This document shows, piece after piece, positions 9,134-18,552 of a stretch of 64,000 nucleotides of DNA; position 1 is the stretch's first letter; each line of letters starts with the position of its first letter. The translations under genes and the position numbers were made by a program. The notes beneath the pieces were generated by a model. The model did not search any database. It saw nothing but the letters and a program-made list of their open reading frames with translations, and had not been told where the DNA came from. The DNA is from Ulvibacterium marinum (GTDB lineage Bacteria; Bacteroidota; Bacteroidia; Flavobacteriales; Flavobacteriaceae): assembly GCF_003626755.1 (NCBI RefSeq), contig NZ_RBCJ01000002.1, positions 186,001 to 250,000 on the forward strand, in the 5' to 3' direction.

Positions 9134-12100
9134 ATGAAAATGATAAGGATAAGGAATGCGGTTTTGTTTTTGGGAGGTATATTTCTTTCCGCTTGTGGTG
9201 GCCCGGATTTACCGGAATCGGTGGAATTGGCCTATGAAGGACTCCCTGAAAAAATTGACTTTAACCAACATGTAAAACCCATTCTATCGGACAAATGCTA
9301 TTTCTGCCATGGGCCCGATAAGACAAAAGCAAAGGCCGGGCTACAATTGCATCTGCCGCAACTGGCTTATGCTGAATCCGAAAACACCCCTGGAACCTTT
9401 TCCATTAAACCGGGAAGTCCTGGCAAAAGCGAAGTTGTAAACCGCATTCTTTCGGATGACCCGGAACTAGTAATGCCACAACCGGAATCCCATCTCATAT
9501 TGACGGATTATGAAAAGGCAATGTTGATTCGATGGATAGAGGAAGGTGCCGAATACAAAGATCATTGGGCCTTTATTCCCCCGAAAAAACCTGAAGTTCA
9601 GGCTCTTAAGGAAGAGCAGCACATTGAAAACCCGATCGATAATTTTGTACAGTATAGACTGCGGCAGGAAGGATTGCAACCCATGGAAAAGGCCGACAAG
9701 GAAACCCTGTTGCGCAGGGCCACATTTGACCTTACCGGATTACCGCCTTCCCTTGAAGAAATTAATGCCTTTTTAGAGGATGATTCCCCCTCAGCTTATG
9801 AAAAGGTCATAGATAGGCTGTTGAACTCCCCTCATTATGGAGAACAGATGGCCTTGGATTGGATGGATCTGGCCCGTTATGCGGATACGCATGGATATAC
9901 GGTAGATCGTTATCGCGATGTATCCATTTGGCGCGATTGGGTAATCAAAGCCTTTAACGAGAATATGGCCTATGATCAATTTCTGGAATGGCAATTGGCA
10001 GGTGACATGATGCCCAATGCATCCAAGGAACAGATTTTGGCTACGACCTTCAATCGATTGCATCCACAGAATTTGGAAGGTGGCATCGTGGATGAGGAAT
10101 TCCGTTCGGAATATGTTTCGGATAGGACCAATGTCCTGGGCGAAGGCCTTATGGGGCTTACTATGGCCTGTGCCAAGTGTCATGATCATAAATATGATCC
10201 CATTACCCAGAAGGACTATTTTGAAATGTACAGTTTCTTCAATAATGTCAACGAATCAGGCCAAATTCCATGGGACTGGTCCATGCCCGTTCCCACTTTG
10301 ATGCTTCCTACCCAAGAGCAAGAAGAATTTTTGTCCTATGTTGATGACCTCATAAAAGGGAAGGAGAAAGACATTGAAAACACAATTGCAAATGAAGACA
10401 ATGCCACGGAAAAGTGGATAACTTCCGAAGGCTATAAAAAAATCAACACCCAAAGTACTCCGGAAGAGCTTATTGCCAAAATCGATTTTACAAAAGGGCA
10501 ATTACATAATAGGTTAAACCCATCCCAGAAAGGTACGATGAAGCGACAGTACGCCCCAAAACAAGTGGCGAATATTGTTGAAGGCACGTCCGGGAAAGGA
10601 TTGAAATTGGATGGGGATGCCTGGTTAGATATGGACAGAATCGGAATCTTTCAACGGCATCAACCTTTTAGCATTGGTATTGCGATCAACATTCCGGAAG
10701 ATTTGGAGAACGGGGTTATTCTTCACAAGAATCATGGTACCAGGCTACATAGTTATCGAGGGTATCATTTGGCCCTAAAGGAGAATAAGTTGGAAGCGAT
10801 GTTAGCGCATGTATGGCCGGATAATGCCATAGTGGAATTGAGTTTACAAGAAGTTCCAAAGAATACGTGGGTACAATTAACGATGACGTATGATGGTTCC
10901 AGCACTTCCGATGGCCTTAAGATTTTTATGGATGGTACGGAGCTGAAAACCGAAATCGAGGTAGATAATTTATATAAGGATATCATCTTCAATGCTTATG
11001 AGGATTTTATTTATAACAAGCCGATAGAGCCCGGCCTACAGATTGGTGCCCGTTGGAGGGGCAAGGGTATAGGTGGAGCCATAGTGGATGATATTTTAGT
11101 TTTTGACAAGGAACTGACCCAAGTTGAGGTATTGCAAATTTCCAATCGGGATGCACTGACAGCATTGCTTTCAAAATCGTCCGATCAGCTTTCCCAAGAA
11201 GAGAAGGCGCATTTGGAGCAATATCACCTTGCCAATCATTCCAGAACATATCGAAACTCCCTTAAGGAACTCGAAAAGACCAGAAAGATATATGTGGACA
11301 GTGTAGATCGCGTACAGGAAATTATGGTGATGAAGGAGATGGATCAACCACGGGAAACCTTCGTCCTGGAACGAGGCCAATACGACGCCTATGGGGAGCA
11401 AGTATACCCCGGCACGCCTGAAAAAATATTCCCCTATCCAGATAGTCTCCCCAAAAACCGATTGGGACTGGCCAAATGGGTGACCCATGAAGAGAACCCC
11501 CTGACCGCCCGTGTTGCGGTAAACCGATATTGGCAAAATATGTTTGGCACAGGAATCGTAAAGACTGCTGAGGATTTTGGGAATCAAGGAGAATTGCCGA
11601 GCCATCCGGAACTATTGGACTGGCTCGCCATGCAATTCGTACAATCGGGTTGGGATGTAAAATCCCTGCATAAATTGATGGTCATGTCCCATACCTATCA
11701 ACAGTCCTCATTGACCCGAGCGGAATTGAAGGGTAGGGACGGCGATAATCGTTTATTGGCTCGGGGGCCATCAAAACGATTGACCGGTGAAATGTTGCGG
11801 AATAATGCCTTGGCCGCTTCAGGATTGCTCAATAGGACAATTGGCGGTAAAAGTGTTAAGCCCTATCAGCCTAAAGGACTTTGGAAAATAAACGGGGCAA
11901 GCTATGAGGAAGATAAAGGCGAAAAATTGTACCGAAAAAGCATGTATACGATTTGGAAACGGTCTGTACCCCATCCGACGTTAGCCACTTTTGACGCACC
12001 AGAACGTTCCATATGTACGGTACGCAGACAAGAGACCAATACACCCTTACAGGCACTTGTACTCCTCAATGACCCTACCTATGTGGAAGCTGCTAGGGTA

Positions 12101-12382
12101 CTAGGAAAGAACATAGCGGAACACGAAACGGTCCAGAAGGGAATATCCACAGTTTTTAGACAATTGACCGGAAGAGAAATAAGGCAGGATGAATTGAAGT
12201 TATTGTCGGACCTACAAAAGGACGAACTTGAAAACTTCAAACATAATCCGCCCAAAACAGATGGATGGTTGAATACCGGAGAATTTCGTATCGATTCAAC
12301 CGATGATGCCGCCTTGGTAGCGGCCAATGCCGTGGTGGCCAGTACAATCATGAACTTGGATGCCACGATTACAAAAAGATAA
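9134..12382 (+). CDS. PSD1/DUF1549/DUF1553 cytochrome-c-like lipoprotein with LamG-type insert
   Basis: A 1082-residue lipoprotein (lipobox FLSAC). It has a planctomycete-type cytochrome c domain with C-x-x-C-H near residue 57 (CYFCHGPDK), a DUF1549 region with a second C-x-x-C-H (CAKCHDHKYDP, near 350), a middle concanavalin/LamG-like beta-sandwich (about 500-670), and a C-terminal DUF1553 domain (about 760-1060). Two heme-c motifs suggest an extracytoplasmic electron-transfer protein. The family is abundant in Planctomycetes and Verrucomicrobia and also occurs in marine Bacteroidetes polysaccharide loci. Its biochemical function is not established. It is followed 15 bases later by a DUF1501 gene, a pairing that is very common for this family. 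The lectin-like insert suggests carbohydrate contact (inference). Confidence 0.9.
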   Translation: MKMIRIRNAVLFLGGIFLSACGGPDLPESVELAYEGLPEKIDFNQHVKPILSDKCYFCHGPDKTKAKAGLQLHLPQLAYAESENTPGTFSIKPGSPGKSEVVNRILSDDPELVMPQPESHLILTDYEKAMLIRWIEEGAEYKDHWAFIPPKKPEVQALKEEQHIENPIDNFVQYRLRQEGLQPMEKADKETLLRRATFDLTGLPPSLEEINAFLEDDSPSAYEKVIDRLLNSPHYGEQMALDWMDLARYADTHGYTVDRYRDVSIWRDWVIKAFNENMAYDQFLEWQLAGDMMPNASKEQILATTFNRLHPQNLEGGIVDEEFRSEYVSDRTNVLGEGLMGLTMACAKCHDHKYDPITQKDYFEMYSFFNNVNESGQIPWDWSMPVPTLMLPTQEQEEFLSYVDDLIKGKEKDIENTIANEDNATEKWITSEGYKKINTQSTPEELIAKIDFTKGQLHNRLNPSQKGTMKRQYAPKQVANIVEGTSGKGLKLDGDAWLDMDRIGIFQRHQPFSIGIAINIPEDLENGVILHKNHGTRLHSYRGYHLALKENKLEAMLAHVWPDNAIVELSLQEVPKNTWVQLTMTYDGSSTSDGLKIFMDGTELKTEIEVDNLYKDIIFNAYEDFIYNKPIEPGLQIGARWRGKGIGGAIVDDILVFDKELTQVEVLQISNRDALTALLSKSSDQLSQEEKAHLEQYHLANHSRTYRNSLKELEKTRKIYVDSVDRVQEIMVMKEMDQPRETFVLERGQYDAYGEQVYPGTPEKIFPYPDSLPKNRLGLAKWVTHEENPLTARVAVNRYWQNMFGTGIVKTAEDFGNQGELPSHPELLDWLAMQFVQSGWDVKSLHKLMVMSHTYQQSSLTRAELKGRDGDNRLLARGPSKRLTGEMLRNNALAASGLLNRTIGGKSVKPYQPKGLWKINGASYEEDKGEKLYRKSMYTIWKRSVPHPTLATFDAPERSICTVRRQETNTPLQALVLLNDPTYVEAARVLGKNIAEHETVQKGISTVFRQLTGREIRQDELKLLSDLQKDELENFKHNPPKTDGWLNTGEFRIDSTDDAALVAANAVVASTIMNLDATITKR

Positions 12383-12397
12383 AAACAGACCAAAGTT

Positions 12398-13903
12398 ATG
12401 TGTCACCGTCACGACATTTTAAAATCGAACAATAAGGATCTACAACAAGTAGAACAGCAATGGGATAGAAGGAATTTTTTGACCAAGACCTCCCTGGGCC
12501 TGGGAGCCCTGGCTTTGGGTTCCCTATTAAATACCGAAAAGGCCTTTGGCGCAATGGCAGGTTCCGATCAGAAAGGTACCAACCTCTTCAATAGAAATGG
12601 ATTGGGACTTCCCCATCATTTGCCCAAAGCCAAACGCATCGTCTACCTTTTCCAGAGTGGTGGACCTTCCCAATTGGATATGTTCGATTACAAACCCAAA
12701 TTAAGGGACATGTTCGGGAAGGACTTACCGGATTCCGTACGACAGGGACAACGCCTTACGGCGATGAGTGCCGAACAGACTACTTTTCCGATTGCACCAT
12801 CGATCATGGATTTTCAACAGTACGGGGAATCACGGGCTTGGGTGAGTGAATTGATGCCGCATACCGCTGAAGTGGTCGATGATCTATGCTTTATAAAATC
12901 CATGCAGACGGATGCTATTAATCATGATCCTGCCATTACTTTTCTCCAGACGGGAAGTCAATTGCCCGGCAGGCCGTCCATAGGAGCTTGGTTGAGTTAT
13001 GGGCTTGGATCGGACAACGATAACCTTCCCACCTTTATTACTTTGATTACCAAAGGCATGGGTGGTCAGCCTTTGTATTCACGCCTATGGGGTAACGGTT
13101 TTTTACCAACGGAACATCAAGGGGTACAATTCCGATCGGGCAAAGATCCTGTATTGTATTTAAGCGACCCCAAAAACTATGATGGCAATGACCGAAGGAA
13201 AATGTTGGATTACTTGGGAAAACTTAACGAACTGCAACATGATGCCTATGGTGATCCTGAGATAATGGCCCGAATGACACAATATGAAATGGCCTTTCGG
13301 ATGCAAACATCGGTGCCGGAAGTAACGGATATTTCTGATGAACCGGATTACATTTTTGATATGTACGGGGAAGATAGTAGGGATCCGGGTACTTATGCCG
13401 CCAATTGTCTTATGGCCCGGAAGTTATTAGAAAAAGATGTAAAGTTTGTACAATTGTATCACCAGGGATGGGATCAGCATATTGGTTGTCCTGGTGGAGT
13501 CCGTAATCAATGTAAACTCACTGATCAGGCCAATGCCGCTTTGATAAAAGATTTAAAGCAGCGGGGAATGCTGGAGGATACCCTTGTAATCTGGGGCGGC
13601 GAGTTTGGACGTACTGTTTATTCCCAAGGACAGCTCACCAACGAAAACTATGGACGAGACCATCACCCGAAGGCATTTACCATGTGGATGGCGGGTGCTG
13701 GGGTAAAACCCGGATTCACCTATGGGGAAACGGACGATTTTAGTTACAACGTGGTAAAAGATCCGGTACATGTTCATGACTTTCATGCGACATTGATGCA
13801 CCTTTTCGGTATTGACCATGAAAGGTTGACCTTTAAACACCAAGGTAGGCGTTACCGCCTCACCGATGTACACGGCCACGTGGTGAAGGATTTATTAGCT
13901 TAA
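12398..13903 (+). CDS. DUF1501 protein with Tat-like signal
   Basis: A 501-residue protein with a twin-arginine-like leader ([14 protein letters not shown]) starting near residue 25. The body is the DUF1501 fold, distantly related to alkaline phosphatase/sulfatases. Visible motifs are [19 protein letters not shown] near the N-terminus, YHQGWDQH, and [11 protein letters not shown] with [11 protein letters not shown] near the C-terminus. It directly follows the PSD1 gene, which is the usual partnership. The metal-binding His/Asp residues expected for the fold are present, but no formylglycine site is seen, so it is not a standard sulfatase. The activity of the family is unknown; a hydrolase or structural partner of the PSD1 protein is inferred. 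Confidence 0.9.
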   Translation: MCHRHDILKSNNKDLQQVEQQWDRRNFLTKTSLGLGALALGSLLNTEKAFGAMAGSDQKGTNLFNRNGLGLPHHLPKAKRIVYLFQSGGPSQLDMFDYKPKLRDMFGKDLPDSVRQGQRLTAMSAEQTTFPIAPSIMDFQQYGESRAWVSELMPHTAEVVDDLCFIKSMQTDAINHDPAITFLQTGSQLPGRPSIGAWLSYGLGSDNDNLPTFITLITKGMGGQPLYSRLWGNGFLPTEHQGVQFRSGKDPVLYLSDPKNYDGNDRRKMLDYLGKLNELQHDAYGDPEIMARMTQYEMAFRMQTSVPEVTDISDEPDYIFDMYGEDSRDPGTYAANCLMARKLLEKDVKFVQLYHQGWDQHIGCPGGVRNQCKLTDQANAALIKDLKQRGMLEDTLVIWGGEFGRTVYSQGQLTNENYGRDHHPKAFTMWMAGAGVKPGFTYGETDDFSYNVVKDPVHVHDFHATLMHLFGIDHERLTFKHQGRRYRLTDVHGHVVKDLLA

Positions 13904-13946
13904 AGAAGTATCCTATCAACAACCTAAACCAAACAATGACCCAATA

Positions 13947-15053
13947 ATGGAAAGTAGAAGAGATTTCTTGAAAAAAACCACGATGGCAGGTACGGCTATG
14001 GCCACCCTTCCTTCTTTTGCATTTGGAATCGTAAAAAATAGATTGCCGGAAGATGAGATAATCGGACATGGGGATTTTAGATACAAGGTCCAAAAGGATT
14101 GGGCTAAAATGACGGTAGGTCACAACCCCATTCTCAATTGCCATGAAATGCAAATGGATAGCAAGGGCCGATTGATTATGTTGGGAGATCATACGGACAA
14201 TAATGTTCTGGTCTTTGATAAATCGGGAAAGCTTTTGGATTATTGGGGTACTAGATACCCTGGAGGTCACGGATTGACCCTTCATGATGAAGGGGGAGAG
14301 GACATGCTTTACATTGTGGATTGTGGATGGTTTCAAGACAGGTCCGGAAAGTGGACCAAACAGTCCGGTATGGTAAGTAAGACCACAGTGGACGGCAGAC
14401 TATTGTTTATGTTACCGGATCCGCGCACTATTGGGGTGTATTCAAAAGATCAGGATTACCTTCCCACAGAAACGGCAATAGGTCCCAACGGGGACATCTA
14501 TGTTACGGATGGCTATGGCTCCGATTATATATTACAATTCAACGCCAAGGGGGAGTTTATTAGAAAATGGGGTGGCCATGACCATGAGGACGAAAATTTG
14601 AACTTGAGAAATGCCCATGGTGTAACCGTGGATTATCGCAATAAGGAAAATCCGGTTTTGATTGTTACTTCCAGAGCTACCAACAGTTTTAAGTTTTTTA
14701 CTTTGAACGGCCAATACATTAAGACAGTGGAGTTGCCGGGAGCATTTATTTGTAGACCGGTTATGGATGATTCCAACATCTACTCTGGTGTATGTTGGTC
14801 CCAGACCCGGGAAGGAAAGGATTATGTGAGGGATACCGGTTTTGTTACTATTCTGGATAAGGACAATAAAGTGGTCTCCAATCCTGGTGGGGAAGCGCCC
14901 CAATACAAAAATGGCAAGTTGCAGAAAATGTATCAATCAAAGACCCCAATTTTTAATCATGGGCATGATGTGTGTGTAGATGAGGACAAAAATGTATACG
15001 TTTGCCAGTGGAATGCACACCATACACCTCCAATAAAACTGGAGCGGGTCTAA
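13947..15053 (+). CDS. Tat-exported NHL/six-bladed beta-propeller protein
   Basis: A 368-residue protein beginning with a clear Tat signal (ESRRDFLKKTTMAGTA, then ATLPSFAFG). Repeated propeller-type units follow (for example GRLIMLGDHTDNNVLVFD and GDIYVTDGYGSDYILQF), as in NHL-repeat or peptidyl-alpha-hydroxyglycine lyase-like propellers. It lies 43 bases after the DUF1501 gene and completes a three-gene block with the PSD1 protein. Propellers of this type bind ligands or act as lyases/hydrolases; the sequence does not tell which. The His residues near the end (FNHGHDVCVDE) could bind a metal. Confidence 0.85.
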   Translation: MESRRDFLKKTTMAGTAMATLPSFAFGIVKNRLPEDEIIGHGDFRYKVQKDWAKMTVGHNPILNCHEMQMDSKGRLIMLGDHTDNNVLVFDKSGKLLDYWGTRYPGGHGLTLHDEGGEDMLYIVDCGWFQDRSGKWTKQSGMVSKTTVDGRLLFMLPDPRTIGVYSKDQDYLPTETAIGPNGDIYVTDGYGSDYILQFNAKGEFIRKWGGHDHEDENLNLRNAHGVTVDYRNKENPVLIVTSRATNSFKFFTLNGQYIKTVELPGAFICRPVMDDSNIYSGVCWSQTREGKDYVRDTGFVTILDKDNKVVSNPGGEAPQYKNGKLQKMYQSKTPIFNHGHDVCVDEDKNVYVCQWNAHHTPPIKLERV

Positions 15054-15141
15054 TTTTTTGATCATTTGTCATAGATTATTGTTCACCACTTCCGTGAAAC
15101 TCTTTAGTATTCCCTATTTTTAAAGGGTAAAATATATCCAA

Positions 15142-16830
15142 ATGTCACTTTTTTTTAGAAGTCGGTCTTTCCCCATTTATATTCTTTTTTCAATCTTGAT
15201 TTTGGCATGTAATACCAAAGAAACACTAGAAACTCAAAATCGGCCCAATATAATTTTCATTATGTCCGACGACCATACCACACAGGCATTGGGAGTCTAC
15301 GGAAGTCGATTGGCCGGTTTGGATCCTACGCCCAATCTGGACAGGATTGCGAAAGAAGGGTTGATTTTTGATAACTGTTTTGTGAACAATTCTATTTGTG
15401 TACCCAGTAGAGCAGCTATTATTACAGGGCAAAGGGCACAGACCAATGGTGTAATCGACCTCGAAGGGCATATAGATCCAGAAAGACAATATTTGCCCAA
15501 AGAGATGAAAGAATTGGGATATCATACGGCGATAGTAGGTAAATGGCATTTGAAAAAAGAACCTGAGGCCTTTGATTTTTATCAGGTATTGCCTTCCCAA
15601 GGAAAATATTTCGATCCGGAGTTTCGTGTCCGTGGAGATAAGCCTTGGCCGGAAAATATAGTCCAGAGCAAAGGACATTCGTCGGATAAGATCATGGATA
15701 TTACCTTGGATTATTTAAAGAACCAACGGGATCCCGATAAACCGTTTTTTCTGATGCACCATTTTAAGGCGCCTCACGACGACTTTGAATACGCCCCCAG
15801 ATATGAGGACTATTTGGCGGATACTTTTATTCCCGAGCCTGAAAGCCTGTACGACAATGAAAATAACGGTTCCATAGCTACCAGAGGAATGAGGGATTCC
15901 TTGACCCGGATTATAGGTTCTTCAGTTTCGCACAGGAACCTGATTCGGAACCAGGCCATGAACATTTACTGGAATGATAGCACGATCTACACAAAATATA
16001 GGGATGCCAAGGATATTGAATCCCATGAGTTTGTAAAGTGGGATATGGATCCAGCTGAAAGGGAATATACGAGTAAAGTATACCAGGATTACCTAAAGAA
16101 ATATTTGCGCTGTGTTAAAGGTGTCGATGATAACATACAACGATTAATTGACTATTTGGAGGAAGAAGGCCTATTGGAAAACACAATTATTGTCTATACC
16201 GGAGATCAAGGTTTTATGTTGGGCGAGCATGATTATATCGATAAAAGATGGATGTATGATGAATCCATGCGCATGCCCTTTTTTGTTCGTTATCCAAAAT
16301 CCATTAACGGCGGAACAAGAACCGATGCCATTATCAACAATACGGATTTTGCACCGACCCTCATAGAGTTGGCCGGTGGTGCAACGCCCGACTATATGCA
16401 AGGAAATAGTTTTAAATCCATTTTGGAAACAGGGGAGGAGCCGGAAGATTGGCAAAAGGCCACCTATTATCGGTATTGGATGCACTTGGCCCACAAACAT
16501 CAGAATCCGGCCCATTTTGGTATACGTACGAAGGATTACAAATTGATTTTCTTTTATGGGAAATATTGGGTGGACACGGATGACCCCGATGCCACTTGGA
16601 ACAAAAAGAGTTGGGGAAATGATTTTGCAAACCACACACCGGTGGCCTGGGAGTTTTATGATCTAAAAAAGGATCCCAAAGAGATGAACAACGCTTATGG
16701 CAATCCGGAATACGCTGATATTATTTCAGATCTTAAGCTACAACTGGCAAGGATGCGGAAGGACTTAAACGAAACTGATAAAAACTATCCACATATTCAA
16801 AAGGTAGTCGATGCGCATTGGGAGGATTAA
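15142..16830 (+). CDS. S1-family sulfatase, 6-O-sulfatase-like
   Basis: A 562-residue lipoprotein sulfatase (lipobox LILAC, Cys23). It carries IMSDDHTTQALG, the modification site C86-V-P-S-R, GKWHLK and the C-terminal metal motif YTGDQGFMLGEH. The C-terminal block with NPAHFGIRTKDYKLIFFYG resembles N-acetylglucosamine-6-sulfatase-like (S1_11-type) enzymes. A member of that group acts on L-galactose-6-sulfate of porphyran, so 6-desulfation is a reasonable guess here. That assignment is from memory of the family and needs a subfamily search. The gene overlaps the next sulfatase by 20 bases. Confidence 0.92.
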   Translation: MSLFFRSRSFPIYILFSILILACNTKETLETQNRPNIIFIMSDDHTTQALGVYGSRLAGLDPTPNLDRIAKEGLIFDNCFVNNSICVPSRAAIITGQRAQTNGVIDLEGHIDPERQYLPKEMKELGYHTAIVGKWHLKKEPEAFDFYQVLPSQGKYFDPEFRVRGDKPWPENIVQSKGHSSDKIMDITLDYLKNQRDPDKPFFLMHHFKAPHDDFEYAPRYEDYLADTFIPEPESLYDNENNGSIATRGMRDSLTRIIGSSVSHRNLIRNQAMNIYWNDSTIYTKYRDAKDIESHEFVKWDMDPAEREYTSKVYQDYLKKYLRCVKGVDDNIQRLIDYLEEEGLLENTIIVYTGDQGFMLGEHDYIDKRWMYDESMRMPFFVRYPKSINGGTRTDAIINNTDFAPTLIELAGGATPDYMQGNSFKSILETGEEPEDWQKATYYRYWMHLAHKHQNPAHFGIRTKDYKLIFFYGKYWVDTDDPDATWNKKSWGNDFANHTPVAWEFYDLKKDPKEMNNAYGNPEYADIISDLKLQLARMRKDLNETDKNYPHIQKVVDAHWED

Positions 16831-18511
16831 ACACTTTAGAAGCCGTTTAGGCCTTATTTTTAGTATTGTCTTTTTCAGTGCCATTGGGATATTTACCACA
16901 TTCGGTCAAGAAAAGCCAAATTTTGTTTTTATTCTAACGGATGACCAATCCTATGGCTATATGGGCTGTACAGATAATCCAATTGTAAAAACACCCCATT
17001 TGGATGCCCTTGCTAAAGAGGGAGTACTATTTACCAATGCCCATATTACAAGTGCAATCTGTACACCAAGTCGCGCCAGCATTCTAACAAGTCAATTTGA
17101 GCGAAAACACGGCATCAATTTCAATTCCGGCACCAGTATGGCTGAAGAAGCCTGGGAGCAAACCTACCCCATGGTTATGCGCCAGAATGGCTACTACACA
17201 GGTTGGATCGGGAAAAACCATGTACCTGTTGGTGAGGGTGGTTATGATAGTGGTATTATGGAGAGTAGTTTTGACTACTGGTATGCCGGGCATGGTCATT
17301 TAGGTTTCTATCCAAAGGAACGTCACGAGATTTTTGATGGGGCCAAATCAGAAACCCAGGTGGAAGTTGTCGGTGAAGGAGTATATGATTTTTTATCCAA
17401 CGAAGAAAAACTTGAAGGCGCCTTGAGGTTTGTTGAAAAAAGACCGGAAAACCAACCTTTTATGCTATCGGTCTGTTTTAATCTTCCACATAGCGCAGGG
17501 ACCTCCAGTATGGAAATGAGAGAGACGGACGACACCATGTACAAATCCTTATATCGCGATATGGAGATGCCACTTCCGAATCATTATGTGGCCAAAAAAG
17601 ATATTGAGACTCCAAAACTTCCTCCCACTATACACAAGGCCGAGGATCGGCAAACTTCTTATGCATTTGTGGATACCCCCACTGAGACCAAAGAGCGATA
17701 CGTACGACAACTACAAGCCATGACGGGAATCGACCGTCTTGTAGGACGATTACGTAAAACGCTAAAGGAGCAGAACTTGGACAAGAATACGATTATTGTG
17801 TTTACCTCAGACCATGGTCTTTTTATGGGACAATTCGGCTTGGGGGGTAAGGCTTTGTGTTATGAAGTAACCACACATGTTCCCCTGATTATTTATGATC
17901 CTACCTCAAAAAAATCTGCAAGGGGGAAAAAATCGGAAGCACTGGTGCAGAGTATCGATATAGCACCGACATTACTTTCCATGGCCGGTATTTCCGCTCC
18001 AACTAGCTATCAGGGAAGAGATTTGACCAATATACTCTCAGGAACGGAAGCTTCTGTTAGGAGCTATCTATATACGGAAAACCTTTGGTCCACGCACTTC
18101 GGCAATCCCAGATGCGAGTCAGTTCAAAACAAGGAATGGAAATATATCCGTTACTATAAGAACGAGAACCTTTCGGCCCGTAAAATAATAAAGACGGCCA
18201 AGGAAATGGATATAACACCGGCCGGTATGCTTTATAAGGTACATGATTCGGATATAGCCATTTATCGCGATTATGTAGAGGGGCCTTTACAAGGAGAAGC
18301 TACAGTATACGAAGAGTTATTTAACTTAAGGGCGGATCCCGATGAGACCACCAATTTGGCCAATGACGCCCTATATGTCACAAAGCTTGTTGAGATGCGG
18401 ACCGTGTGGAAAAAGGAAATTCAGTATGCCAGGGGCAAAGGTTTCCCTAAGGTGGTACGATATACTGCCGATAGCGAAGTGGAAAGAAGTTCTGGGATTG
18501 AACCAAAATAG
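16811..18511 (+). CDS. S1-family sulfatase with GKNH active-site variant
   Basis: A 566-residue exported sulfatase with a Sec signal ending near FTTFGQ. The modification site is C84-T-P-S-R and the C-terminal metal motif is TSDHGLFMGQ. Where most family members have GKWH it has GKNH, keeping the Lys and His but with a changed middle residue. The start overlaps the end of the previous sulfatase by 20 bases, and that ATG begins a plausible signal peptide, so the start is kept. It ends 41 bases from the convergent GH28 gene. Substrate unknown; a galactan sulfate is inferred from the neighbours. Confidence 0.92.
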   Translation: MRIGRIKHFRSRLGLIFSIVFFSAIGIFTTFGQEKPNFVFILTDDQSYGYMGCTDNPIVKTPHLDALAKEGVLFTNAHITSAICTPSRASILTSQFERKHGINFNSGTSMAEEAWEQTYPMVMRQNGYYTGWIGKNHVPVGEGGYDSGIMESSFDYWYAGHGHLGFYPKERHEIFDGAKSETQVEVVGEGVYDFLSNEEKLEGALRFVEKRPENQPFMLSVCFNLPHSAGTSSMEMRETDDTMYKSLYRDMEMPLPNHYVAKKDIETPKLPPTIHKAEDRQTSYAFVDTPTETKERYVRQLQAMTGIDRLVGRLRKTLKEQNLDKNTIIVFTSDHGLFMGQFGLGGKALCYEVTTHVPLIIYDPTSKKSARGKKSEALVQSIDIAPTLLSMAGISAPTSYQGRDLTNILSGTEASVRSYLYTENLWSTHFGNPRCESVQNKEWKYIRYYKNENLSARKIIKTAKEMDITPAGMLYKVHDSDIAIYRDYVEGPLQGEATVYEELFNLRADPDETTNLANDALYVTKLVEMRTVWKKEIQYARGKGFPKVVRYTADSEVERSSGIEPK

Positions 18512-18552
18512 TGTATAGCCCAACCACCGGGATATGTTCAAACTCTTGGAAC

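Noticed and set aside
12398-13903. DUF1501 protein as a ninth sulfatase
   Set aside because: The fold is related, but no CxPxR or CxAxR formylglycine site is found.
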